Below are positions 37,542 to 48,300 of a stretch of DNA of 64,000 nucleotides, piece after piece. Position 1 is the stretch's first letter; every line of letters starts with the position of its first letter. The notes beneath the pieces are model-generated. The model searched no databases. It saw nothing but the letters and a program-made list of their open reading frames with translations, and had not been told where the DNA came from. A program made the position numbers and the translations under genes. This DNA is from Sanderia malayensis (Eukaryota > Cnidaria > Scyphozoa > Semaeostomeae > Pelagiidae): NCBI GenBank assembly GCA_013076295.1, contig RQOL01000210.1, positions 1 to 64,000 on the forward strand, written 5' to 3'.

Positions 37542-39018
37542 GCCTCTGTATATATCTATTATACAATATGTAAAACTCAATAATTGACAATAAATAGAGC
37601 AATACTCATCTCAATAGGTAATGTGCAAGTATTTTCTGCAAAAAGGCAACAAGTCTGGAGGTACAACCATTATGGCTTTCACATCTGCTATAACAAAAAA
37701 CAATTCAGGTAATTAAATGATTGCATTCTTGCCCATCATTCTCTGATGCACACATTTTTATAAGAATACCCTAACTTATGCTGAGCCTTGATCTTTTCAA
37801 TTGTTATTCAAAACTGTCCATTGTTCAGAATAGCAATTGTCAAATTCCTCAATACTCTCATAGACTTAATTCTTATAGAAAGTGTGTACAATTGAAATTG
37901 TTGACAACAATTATTTCAAGAAATTCATTCATAATGTTGAGATGACTAGGCCAAAGTGAAGGGGAAGATGATGGGCAGACGGAGCCAAGTTGGACCAACA
38001 CAAAGACGTAATTTAACAATAATTACAGCCAAAATATAACGGAAGCATGCCTTGTTCCTTCAAATTCACCTCCTCAGTTATAGTAAGGTAAAATTATTTA
38101 CCGAAGACATTATTCTAAACTGTATTCCAAAATATCAGGATCCCGAGATAGTACAGAAGCTGGCCAGTTGCCAAATCCAACAAGCTTCATAATTTTGAAC
38201 TCTAGTCCTGTCAAGTCAAGATGTCCTCCCGACACTTGTCAACTCAAGACACCAACAAAGTTGCCATGACTTAAACTAAAATATCAGAAAATCTTTTTGA
38301 TAAGATTCTCGATGAAACTCTTTCCAATCTGAATTTGTTTGTTGCACTTAAACGTTTTAAGGTACATGTTATTATGCAAACGGTTGGCATTGTCTTGTCT
38401 TGGTCGCAAGGAGTGAATTAATAAATAGTGGTTCCATGAATTGTAACAGGGTTCTCCTTATCAAACATATTGACATGATTGCTCATTTTTTAAATTCGCA
38501 AAGAAATAAATGGACTTACAGTTAAATGAATATGATGATAACTTCTGATATCCACAATAGTAATTTGTGGTTTGCTTTTGCTTTGATAATCTGATCAACG
38601 AAAGAAAAGAAAACTGTTTCTCTTTGGCGTTCCATGCATGTGGTTTTTGGCATGCTATCTCACCTCTCCTGCTGCTTAACAGCTTGATATTGCACAAAAT
38701 AATGGAACACAAGTGTGGGCCATGGAGATATATAGTCTATACGCTGACGTCGAATCTGCCCCCTAAATCCATGGGCGCCGGAAGCACGGGGGCAGAGGAG
38801 GCAGCTTCCCCCCTGCCCTGACGCTACGGGACAAGCGGGGGCAGCACTGTGCCCTCTTGAAAATGTTACTGTCTGTTACAGATTCAAAGGGGTATATGCT
38901 ACTTGGACAAGATGTTGAAAAATTAAAAGTTTAGACAGGCTGTGAAGGATAAATTAGCCTGCATTTCTGACCTTATCGATTCAGATGCATTAAAAGCGAA
39001 CTCCAAGAGTTGCCCATA
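37542..39018. other. Intergenic, nothing firmly recognised
   Basis: A GC-rich patch at 38,760-38,850 (GGCGCCGGAAGCACGGGGGC) resembles dispersed repeat sequence but has no partner in this window. No exons seen; in particular I found no kinase C-lobe exon here. Confidence 0.4.
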
Positions 39019-39264
39019 CCATAAATCCTCGAATAAACTCCCAACTCCGAATAAGCCCTCCCCTCGAACAAGCCCCCATCCTGATAATTATTTGCAAGGA
39101 TATTGGGTCCAGGTTTCCAAACATTGAACTTGTTTAGGAATGTATTGCAAATGCCAACTAGTTTAAGCCAATAACTTCATTGATTGGCTGCATTGTATAG
39201 CTTTTATCGAGCGTAATATTGAACAATAACCAGGCTGAAATTTCGTTTTTGCGAGGGTTTACGG
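39019..39264. mobile_element. MITE family A copy 3
   Basis: 246 bp, CCATAAATCCTCGAATAAAC at the left, GCGAGGGTTTACGG at the right, TA on both sides (39,017-39,018 and 39,265-39,266). The interior has AATAAGCCCTC and CAAGCCCCC words as in copies 1 and 2. Confidence 0.75.
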
Positions 39265-39274
39265 TATGTATTGC

Positions 39275-39473
39275 TGTAGAGCTAAACTGCCGTTTTGTCG
39301 GAAAATTGCTGACCTTGTCGAAAAATAAATATCTTCTGTTTGCATTCAGTTCTAGCTAATTTCTTTATCTTACATTCATGGTCTTGAAGAAACAAAAACG
39401 CTCATTAAATTTTTGTCGGAAAATCTGAATTTCTCCCTCCCTCCCTATAAAATTTCCTATCTACGCCATTGCC
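39275..39473 (+). mobile_element. MITE family C copy 2, left-truncated
   Basis: Direct-orientation match to 37,340-37,541, ending in the same TATCTACGCCATTG; the left TIR is gone. It lies between MITE A3 and the pogo-like element. Confidence 0.7.
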
Positions 39474-39478
39474 AACTA

Positions 39479-40162
39479 CAGTCAACTCTGTCTAATTCGA
39501 ACTCTATGGGGGAATCCAAATTTGTTCGAATTACAGAAAGTTCGAATTATACGAGTTTTCATGTAAGTGCCATATTTTACCCCTAATTACCCCCATATCT
39601 CCGTTTATGGCCAACTATATTTTTATGACCATTGTTATGGACTAAAGGCATTTTAAAGAAGCAAAACAGTTTATTAGTTATTATAATAGAAAACAAAAAT
39701 ATATGGATTACGTCACAACATGAAAAATTGTTTTGCAAAGCGTCCATTACTGCCTTTGTCTAAGTGCCTCAAACTTTGTCATCTTTGAGCACACCCACGG
39801 CATATTTATCCGTTGGGTTCTGTTCTCTGGTTGCCTTTTAGCTTCTAAAGCTTTATTAATTCACAGGTCTTCATACACTTTGGTACAGGCGATAACCTTT
39901 TTCATGAGATAGAACGGTCCAATTTTTTGTAACAATAACCGGCAGTTCAGCATCGAAAGGAATTTAAATTTCGTTCATATTGGCTATACCTCCTCTGCAT
40001 CTTCAATAAATGGTCGAATTACAGAAAGTTCGAATTACAGAGGTTCGAATTATAGAGGTTTTTTTACAAGGGTTTGTTAGGAATTTTTCAAGGGATCACA
40101 GAATTTGGTTCGAATTAGTAAAAGTTCGAATTACACGAGTTCGAATTAGACAGAGTTGACTG
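39479..40162 (+). mobile_element. pogo/Tigger-like non-autonomous TIR element
   Basis: 684 bp with TIRs CAGTCAACTCTGTCTAATTC at the left and the inverse ending GACAGAGTTGACTG at the right, followed inside by repeated TTCGAATTA words. A CAGT-starting TIR with a left TA flank fits pogo-type Tc1/mariner elements, although the right flank does not show a clean TA. The reverse strand holds a decayed version of the HIRAN-like coding tail seen at 15,225-15,360 (one frame break in the VGH region). No transposase. Confidence 0.7.
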
Positions 40163-40715
40163 GGATAATTTTGCTCATATAAACAGGGCCTAAATTGGAA
40201 ACGAAAAATTAAACTTACTTGTTTCTATACTTCCAAATAAAAAACAGCGACATGCAACCATTTACATCTTTCTTTTCAAAGAATATGAAAACTTATTCAG
40301 AAGCGGCAAAAAAGCAAAATATTAACATTTTCGCGTCCCCGGCATATTTCCAAATTCCAAGTTTCAATCTTGCAGCATTTCATCAGAACGAGGCGGCACA
40401 ATTTTTTTTAACAGTAAGTCTATAAGTCCCTTGTGTTGAGCGAGTTGCGAGCGAGGCACAGGGACGCAATGTAATGAGTCTACCCAATGGCTACCCTTAC
40501 ACCAATCACAATCAGCATCACTACATCGTGCATCCTCCTCCACAGTAGCAATGTGCGCAAATACCTCCACCCTGAGGCTACTCTGTCAAACAACTCACAT
40601 TAAGTTTATGAAACTCGTGTTAAACTCCAGCCACTCGCATTTACTGCAGCAAAAGTGAAAGCCCAAGAAGGTCCAAATAGTTGATCAGTAGAAAATGAAT
40701 TACTTCGATACTTAC
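40163..40715. other. Sequence downstream of the last recognised kinase exon
   Basis: The RTK gene should continue here, or further left, with its C-lobe (WSFG motif onward). I translated this stretch on the minus strand and saw no kinase-like exon. Confidence 0.4.
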
Positions 40716-42198
40716 ACATCACTCTGTGAAGTTGATATTCCATCAAAAAGTGATTCGATGGCCATCCACTTGATAGGGAACCTGCCACCCTGAAAATAAC
40801 AATTAACACATTTCATTACAAAACAGTAAGAAACTTATTCCCGAACTAAATATACAAAAGAAATATGGGTACAAAAAGTAAGCCAATAAAACTGGAAAAG
40901 ACCTGGCTCTTCTTAAGGTATTGATCTTGGTTCTTGATGTCTCGAGCGAATCCAAAATCGCTTATCCTACATATTAGATTTTCGTCAACGAGGATGTTGC
41001 GTGCGGCCAAATCTCGATGAATAACCCACAAAGTCAATGGCAAATAGTCTTGCAAGCATTTACCAGATGAAGCTTAACAGGAAGAATTTAAAAAGCAAGC
41101 AGGAAGGAAATTAAGGTCAAGCTCTATCTCTCCACTCGACCAACTGTAAACAATGAAGTCAATTACACATTTTCACCTTGAAGGCTGCCAAGTACTGCAT
41201 TACAGTAGCAATTTGCCATGCAAACGTCAAAAGCATTTTCGCTGTCACCTCGGAGCTTGGAGAATCACCATATGTTCCACTGAAATATCCTTCATTGATA
41301 CCGCGGCTGTTTCGCAGGAATCCTTGCAAATCTCCGTGAATGCAGTATTCGACTATGATCATCAATGGCTCACAGCGCGTGCAGCAACCAAGAAGGTTGA
41401 CAGCGTTGGGATGCTGGGGGAGCAACTTCAACATGTCCAACTCTGCATGGAGATCCTTTCTTGCACATTCATCGTCACTGTCTGCAAGGAAACAACACAA
41501 TGACAATCATCATTATCCATTGCTTCAAATTAAAATATAAACATATCGTACTGATTAAAAGTACAGTTGAACCTCTATTCAAACGAGAAGGGACAATATT
41601 TTTGTCCCACAAAGACCTACAATTTTTAACAATGCATCAAGCAGCTCCCATACAATAGAAGAAATTATTGCAAACAAGTCATTTGAGTGTCCATTACACT
41701 GAGATCCAAAGGACCATAGGTTCTATCCAGCACTATAAAACAGTATGTTAAGAGGTCCATAAGTCAACAACAGGTTACAAATCATTGCAAGCTTTATGAA
41801 TTACTCAATTTCTCCAGCATTGTCCCTTCTCTTGTGATTTTCACTGGCTATACTTTATTCGTGTACGAAAGCATGGGAATGTTGTTATCCTAAATCCCTC
41901 AGGAACACAAATCTCTATAAACTCTTGGTGTCCGAACAATCAAGCAGACTCAACGAACAAACAAACAGGCAAATAAACACATACCTTTAACCATTTTAAC
42001 GGCGCATTTCACTCTGCCCAGCGAGCCTCGAATGCCGAGAGCATCTCCTTTCATAACCTTGCCGAAAGCTCCCGTTCCAAGCACAGTGCTAAGTCGGAGA
42101 CGATCTCTAGGGAACTCCCATTGATCCACTCTGCTCATCAATGGTATTGTCTCAACTGTTTCTGATGGCATGGCAGAGAGTCGTCGACTATCTGGAGG
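40716..42198 (-). CDS. Receptor tyrosine kinase, intracellular exons (truncated kinase domain)
   Basis: Exons, in transcript order: 41,985-42,198, 41,177-41,481, 40,903-41,025 and 40,716-40,789. They encode the juxtamembrane WEFPRDRL, glycine loop LGTGAFGKV, the ATP-binding Lys in CAVKMVK, the helix-C Glu in [13 protein letters not shown], the hinge [15 protein letters not shown], catalytic [18 protein letters not shown], one activation-loop Tyr (DQYLKK), and [16 protein letters not shown] up to SQSDV. All catalytic residues of the N-lobe and loop are present, so an active kinase is expected if the rest exists. The intron before the HRDLAARN exon ends GG instead of AG, at the one position that gives an in-phase YLAAFK/VIHRDL join. 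No C-lobe exon after SDV was found. Sequence style fits FGFR/VEGFR/PDGFR-like receptors; the exact subfamily is open. Confidence 0.85.
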
Positions 42199-42494
42199 CT
42201 GTGCAATAAAATAGTACATCATTACAGAAAAAGTTGAGACTGGCTATGAACTGAACTATAAACTGTAATCATCATCACCATCATCATTGCATCATAAGTT
42301 CCGTAAACAGATATGGGCCATAACCATCCTTAAAGTATGGTGTTTCAAACCTAGCGCGATCTCTGGCCACTGCAATGACAACTCGATAAAGCAAAATTGT
42401 ACATAACTAACTGCCCTCGAAGACGTGTTAAATTTTCGAGGAGTCAGAGAGGAGACTCAATAAAGCTTTTACGGCAGATAGAAGTTCCACTCAC

Positions 42495-45400
42495 TGCTAT
42501 AGATCCATTCTCCATACTGATAGGTCCACTGCCGGGGATTGATTGCACCTGCTTTTGAAAATTCTTCTGCAGCTGTCTAACCAGGCAGAAAACGAAGAAA
42601 ACAACAAAAATCATTCCAAGAAGTACACCAGCAATAATTCCTATTAATGTTTTCAAGGCATTGATGTAGAGAATGGTTTTCACTTTTTTCGCGCGGCTCT
42701 GCATCGCAGAAGCTGGTACTGGAAAAAATAACCAGAAACACAAGATGACATGAAAATCGAATGATTACATATAGTGACTTCAATGACAAAGTAAGGAACC
42801 TAAATGGGGTGCAAAAGATGTCTCAAGGTGTGAAGAGTTAATAAAGTAAGTAAAGTTTGTAGTCGATGTCGACCCAAAGGCTTCTTCCCAACGGATTGAC
42901 GCGACTCATGTCCCTATCCTATCTCTAAATTCCTCCAGCTATATTCTAAGCCCCTTTATTTTATTGCAGAGTATTTAGCTGAGAGGAAACAAGTAAGATT
43001 TCTCCAGTCCTTGGTATATGATCAGAATGAGAGTTCGCTAAGCCGGCGGAGCACTGCACAAAGGAAATTCAAAGGCTCCAAGTAATTAGTATGTTGTTCA
43101 GGAAGTTACTTTCGGGAGAGGTGAACGAAAATAATAAATGTCAATTATATAAAAGAATTAACGATAATAATAGCCTACCAGACTGGGTAACTGGTCTTGT
43201 TTTGGTTTTTCACTCACACCAACAGAGTTTTTTGCATAAACACGAAATGAGTAGATTGCACTCGGCCGTAGATGCATGATCACGAACTTGACAACATTGG
43301 CTGGTCGGATTTCACGAGATATCCATACAGATTTCCTCTTTCTCTTGCACTGAACAACGTAAGCAAGAATCTTACTCCCACCATCTTCTGGCACATTCCA
43401 CTGGACAACGGCCTTATCCGCATCCATTACCACGGATTCTATGGACGGTCGTCGAGGCTTGTCTGGACGAAAAAAATTGTAGTGCATTTTGCATGTAGTT
43501 AGCTATTACATTTCAAAATGGCAAAAAATGTACAGAAGACGAGATATTATGAGGCAAAAACAGGATGAAAAATGGAGAGTGGAAAGGAGGGGACAATAAA
43601 ATATTGAAAGAGAGAAAGAAACCAGGGGAGAGAGGGGTTTCGCGAGAATAAAAAGAGGGTATGAAAGGAATGGAACAATGGGCTTCCCAGGAAAAAAAGA
43701 AACGGGGAACAAAGGGGAGGAAGAAAAATGCAATGGAATGCCGTACAGGGGAAAGAGAAGAGGAAATATGTTATAGAGAAGAGAGGGAAAAGAGGAGATG
43801 TAAAGAAAAAATCAACAAAAGTAATGATAAGAGCAGAAATTTAATGAACAATATCAACAAGATTACAGAAATGAATGGAGCGAGAGAAGAATGAAAAACT
43901 GACCATGTCCAGTAATGTTGATCTTCTTGGTAGTAGACCCTTCCGAGTTTGCAGCAAGACATGTATAACTCCTCTTCCACTGTCACAGAGTTGACGAACA
44001 AGGATACTTCTGCCCACTCATTTTCGTTGTCAATCTTTGTCTCCGTGCCACGATATTTCTGCTGATAGGATTTGCCACTGGTTACAGTAATAACCTTGCC
44101 GTCATTGAGTGGTATCATCCATTCTACGAGAGGAACTGGATAGCCGGTCGCTTTGCAAGTCAATTTTCCATTTGTGCCAACGTCAATACGTGGTGCAGAT
44201 AGTGAGACGATTTCAGGAATGGCTGAAAACATAGGAAATTTGTTAGTGAGCAATGACAGTGGTCTTCTCTCAGACAAATGTCGGTGCATAAGAACTGTCC
44301 TTTTCAGAACTGCTAAAAACGTCGCGTCTATAGATAATAAAGATCAGCTGATAATACGTTTCCAAAATATAGAGGTATACCGTAAATCTTCGAATAAACA
44401 CCCAGGGGCTTATTTGCAAATATGAATTTTTGGGTGGGGGCTTATTCGAGGGGAGGGCTTATTCGAGGGGGCTTATTTGAAAGTTTTGCTTTGTCCTCGA
44501 AGGTGGACAGAAAAAAGGACGACATAATTTTCTCAATCAGCTAAAACTTTTTCACAAAGCGCTGTGTGGAAGATCTAACAAAAGTTATAATTTGTTTATC
44601 ATCACGAAAATCGCGTTTCTTTTTGCTTTTTTGTCTCGAGTCAAAGGAAGTGATACTGTATAGCTATTGTCCTGTGGGTGCTTTCTCGAAATAACATGTT
44701 ATTCTGCACTTATGCTATTTCTCGAAATAACATGTTATTCTGCTAAGGGGGCTTATTTGCAAAAATGATTTTTAGGTGGGGGCTTAATCGAGGGGGTGGG
44801 CTTATTCGAAGGTGGGGGCTTATTCGAGGATTTACGGTAGGTCCCAAAACTCATATAACATGGTAAACATGAGGCATATATTATTTGAATTTCATAACAA
44901 ACATAACATCACTTCGTTTTTCGAGCTATTTAAAATGAGGGTGACTTTTACAATGAAGTATTCCAATAATCAACAATGAATTGCACAGGATGCACTGCAG
45001 TTTGCCATATGAGTTAAATAGCTTACCTTTCACTTTAAGAAAAGCAGATTTTTTTACCTTTCCAGCTCAATTCCTGGCTGTTGGCCGTGTAGTTGGCCGT
45101 GTCAGTCACTCTTAGTCGTCTGAGTTTCAGCACGGAAACGAGACCAGTGGTCACGATTTTCCCGCGAATCCGTCGGCCATCTACCCTGCACCATGTTATG
45201 TTTGCACTTCGCGTGGCGCTTACGTTGCACGTGATCATCGGACTGTCAGCCAAAGACCTCGTTTGGGTCATTGGAGTCAGTGACGTGATTATTGGTGGAA
45301 AATTCATTTGAAAATACTTCAAGCTCTAGATGCTCTCAATAAAAATAATGCAGATGTGCAGCATACGGTCATCAAGGCTCAAAACTGCAAATTTCAACTA

Positions 45401-46066
45401 GAAACGTCCAACATGTCAGCCCGCTATGAGCCTCAAAATGAAGAATCAGCCCCCTTCCCTCCCCCCAACGAGAAAAAATGACTGGGTTGGGCTGAGTTCA
45501 GTTAGTAACACTCTCCTTTCCTTCATGAAAATGACAAATCACTGTGAAATTAGCCGTTAAAACACAGTGTCATAGCAAATATGCAATTGTGTTTACACAA
45601 AGTATTGATCACCATAAAAATTGGAGTGGGGGCTCGCAAAAACAAAACCCGTCGTCATTGCTGCATATACTGCGCCAACTTCCAATATTTGGGTAGGTAT
45701 ACCGTATAGCCAGTGTCTTACGAAAGATGCATTGCAAAGCACAAACAGAAGTCATATTGGGATAGTTGCGTTGGTATTTACTAATATCAGATCTTCCTTG
45801 TTGTATTTAAGCTGTACTGCTTATATCAAGTAAATGACTGGTGAAATGAATGTTTTTTCTTGTCAGCTAATTTTCTTTGTTCCCGATGGCCTTACCGAGA
45901 AATGTTCTATTGCAATTAAAACCCTGTAACTTTAATCATTGAGATAATTATCAAAATGGAATATAAATAAAACATTGCATTCAATTATTTTCTCACCCAA
46001 GGCTCTGCTCGCTTCCCCTTGGCCAACAACGCCAACAAACACCATGGCTAACAGGAAACTCGACAT
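42495..46066 (-). CDS. Receptor tyrosine kinase, signal peptide, Ig, FN3 and transmembrane exons
   Basis: Exon 45,997-46,066 encodes a signal peptide (MSSFLLAMVFVGVVGQGEAS). An Ig-like exon (about 45,058-45,310) has ITCNVSATRSANITW but lacks the second cysteine (YTAN where YTC is usual). Exon 43,904-44,222 is a second Ig domain (KLTCKATGYPVPLVEW); its last strand YTCLAANSEGS is reached only by shifting one base near 43,968-43,975, and its 319-nt length is one too many. Exon 43,220-43,462 is an FN3 domain (KPRRPSIESVVMDADKAVVQ; YSFRVYAKNSV). Exon 42,495-42,718 has the membrane helix LIGIIAGVLLGMIFVVFFVF and a basic stop-transfer. Other junction phases agree; the signal exon does not join the first Ig exon in phase, so an exon between them is probably unrecognised. 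Confidence 0.8.
43560..43900 (+). repeat. Polypurine (GA-rich) intronic tract
   Basis: About 340 bp of strongly purine-biased + strand sequence in an RTK intron, hence a pyrimidine tract in the transcript. It gives a spurious Lys/Glu/Arg-rich frame on the + strand. Could form triplex structures; no direct evidence of function. Confidence 0.7.
44380..44837. mobile_element. MITE family A copy 2 in an RTK intron
   Basis: 458 bp, CCGTAAATCTTCGAATAA at the left and TTATTCGAGGATTTACGG at the right, TA at 44,378-44,379 and 44,838-44,839. The interior has several GGGGGCTTATTCGAGG words and a 30-bp tandem around CTCGAAATAACATGTTATTC. It lies between the two Ig exons. Confidence 0.85.
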
Positions 46067-46424
46067 CTTGATTCTTGCTTGAGAAAAACAAAAGAACAGA
46101 TATCAGCAAGCAATGGCATGGTATCAAATCATTACCACTTATTGATGGAAAGATTATTGTCATTCAACACTCATGAAACGACTGAGAATGTTTTGTTTTA
46201 TGGTAATACCATATGTTTCTTGCGGCGGTAAAAAGGTGCCAGACAGATTATTGTAATAGACTCGTTTCATAAACAATAACAAAATAGGAATTTTAGCGCA
46301 TGCGCGAAACACTGGTGGGCATAAAGTAGCAATGGCGGCCGAAGCAACAGCCTAGCTGCGTGTCGTTTTACTTTCGAGGTTTGAATTTAGTTGCTCGAAA
46401 TAGATATTTAGAAAAAATTAAGGT
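46067..46424. promoter_or_regulatory. Divergent promoter between RTK and SWIM-type gene
   Basis: The two start codons face away from each other 358 bp apart. In between are a perfect NRF1-type palindrome GCGCATGCGC at 46,296-46,305 and a YY1-type ATGGCGGC at 46,332-46,339, both typical of TATA-less shared promoters. Function is inferred from motif and layout only. Confidence 0.5.
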
Positions 46425-46830
46425 ATGGTAGAGTTGCGGAACCCTTATAATATAACCGGAGGATGGTCAGATAGTCCGAGAAACTGGTCAGACGTTAATT
46501 TTGGGGACATCAACATTGTCATGTATCTGGTAGATACCCCAGGCAGTTACACCAAAGAAGAACTCAAAGCCTACAAATCGCTCGAAATCTACAAGTAAGT
46601 TTGCATATAAATATTTGGGCAACCAAGCAATATTAATATTGCATAAACAATCCTGATATATTTGATTTTAAAGCATAGGATTTAGGCCTTGCCATAGGCA
46701 TTGTTATATATTGTTCTTGTTCATCAAAATTATGATTTACCACATTTGTAACTGATAAATACATCATTTTTTGTCACAGGTATGTTATTAGTGGGAGATA
46801 TTCTTGTATATGCAGCAATCATTTCAGAGC
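46425..46830 (+). pseudogene. N-terminal exons of a SWIM/YqaJ-type mobile-gene family protein, broken
   Basis: Exon 1 (46,425-46,594) encodes MVELRNPYNITGGWSDSP, VMYLVDTPGSYTKEELKAY and ends KSLEIYK at a GTAAGT donor. This is the conserved start of a multi-copy cnidarian family whose later exons carry a SWIM zinc finger and a YqaJ-like nuclease. Exon 2 begins at 46,780 and keeps phase (YVISG) but then departs from the family, running into 76-bp tandem repeats and a stop near 46,943. No SWIM or YqaJ exon follows. It is a truncated copy or a fragment whose remaining exons were displaced. Family recognition rests on memory of the N-terminal pattern. Confidence 0.55.
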
Positions 46831-47062
46831 TTCAATACCAAGCCAGTGCCTTTCAGTTGAGAATCAAAGAGAGATGTTCTTGTCCATGCAGCAATCATTT
46901 CAGAACTTCAATACCAAGCCAGTGCCTTTCAGTTGAGAATCAAAGAGAGATGTTCTTGTCCATGCAGCAATCATTTCAGAATTTCAATACCAAGCTATTG
47001 GCTTTCAGTTGGGAATCAAAGAGAGATGTACTTGTGTATGCAGCAATTAGAGCCCCAGTACC
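46816..47062 (+). repeat. 76-bp tandem repeat, ~3.3 units
   Basis: GCAGCAATCATTTCAGA recurs at about 46,816, 46,892 and 46,968, with a shortened unit at 47,041. Each unit includes AATACCAAGCCAGTGCCTTT and AATCAAAGAGAGATGT. Since 76 is not a multiple of three, the array changes frame unit by unit. Confidence 0.9.
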
Positions 47063-47149
47063 AAGTTAATAGCTTTGCCTGAAGCTTCCAAATAAAGGTG
47101 TTAGCTCTTGCAATTTGACAAAACCTATTGGTGTTATTCCAATTAATAC

Positions 47150-48300
47150 TTTCAGAGTGTTCTTGCGCTTATAATGCACCAGGTCACCTGTCAGGCTTTG
47201 AGATCCCAGGATGGTCAATGAAGATCTCTGCACAGTCAATAATCACCTTGCATCTTGGGAAACATTTCTTAAAGACTTTAGGAAGTGTCCGTGAAACATC
47301 TCCTTTATCTGGCCAATGAATAAAGCATTTCAACTTCCTGGCTATGACTGGTATGCTGGTATTAAGGATCCTTCAGACTGTTGCTTTGCTAATGCCAAAT
47401 CTATATCCCAGATCTTAATGGATAAGATTGAGACAAACCTTTTCAGGGACAACAGCATCAAATATCGACAACTCAGGTGATACGTACTTGAAGAACCGCA
47501 AGAAACAAGCCATAAATGGAATGTCAGTGAAGAACTTCACTTTGTTGTCAGAATCAAGAAATTCATGACCAAACTTTGATGCTTGTAAGCCTTTCCTATT
47601 AATTCTTTTTCTGACCTCTGCACCTCTGTATTTAATGCATTCATTATATTAATAAAATGATCATCATCTCTAGAATCCACACTCTCAATGATCTCATTTT
47701 GTATTGGAACCTCCTGGACAAAACTCTCAATGACCTCAAAAGACAACTCCTTATAAGATGCAGCAGCCTTTTTGCTTATAGCAATGACAAGCACTGTACT
47801 TCCATGACCTCAGTTTCCCACCTCTCGTCCATTTTAGTAGCCTGTCTCTTTAATCCTCTGGCGTATCTCCCTGCACAATAGTTGACACACTTGAAGCCTG
47901 CTCTGTTTCATTCTTTTCATAACCCATTTCTGCAGTGGGAACATAATCAGGGCTACGATCGCCCGAAGAAGCTGCACCTGAAATACACATTAAAGAATTG
48001 TCATTTTGCGGATGATACTTTGCGCTCTCTGCTTTCGCTTGGGAACCTTGAGCATTGGCTTGACAGTTTAGGCCCATTAGGCCATATCAGAAAGAAGCTT
48101 AAAAAGGACTTATGTATTGAAAACAAAGGTTATCAAAGCGACAAATAGTTGTCTTACCACTTATAAAATGCTTTCCACAAACTCTAACATCACTCCCAAG
48201 AGAAGGGTTGCATTGCTTCCTTCAAATTGCCGCCAACCAAAGTCTTCTTCTGTTAGGCCCTTTGGGAAGGCGGTTAAAAGCCAACTTCGCACACTTGATG
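47150..48300 (-). pseudogene. Decayed THAP-domain DDE_Tnp_4 transposase (ISL2EU/Harbinger-type)
   Basis: Reading the minus strand from 48,300 down: a THAP-like end (LWLAAI, stop, then GSDVRVCGKHFISG), a low-complexity linker (SGAASSGDRSPDYVPTAEMG), FFKYVSPELSIFDAVVPEKV, the transposase helix-turn-helix DLGYRFGISKATV followed by a stop, WPDKGDVSRTLPKVFKKC, and the first catalytic Asp in FPRCKVIIDCAEIFID. The order THAP, HTH_Tnp_4, DDE_Tnp_4 is that of ISL2EU-type Harbinger transposases in invertebrates. At least two in-frame stops and frame changes, and the DDE domain stops after the first Asp. Clearly dead. Element ends not found. Confidence 0.75.

Noticed and set aside
40364..40570. Minus-strand 68-residue frame as a kinase C-lobe exon
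   Set aside because: No WSFG, PYP or RP.F-type motifs, and no matching acceptor in phase.
41153..41503. 116-residue + strand frame
   Set aside because: Antisense of the kinase exon 41,177-41,481, which has clear kinase motifs and splice sites.
43661..43894. Lys/Glu/Arg-rich 77-residue + strand frame
   Set aside because: Comes from the polypurine tract in an RTK intron.
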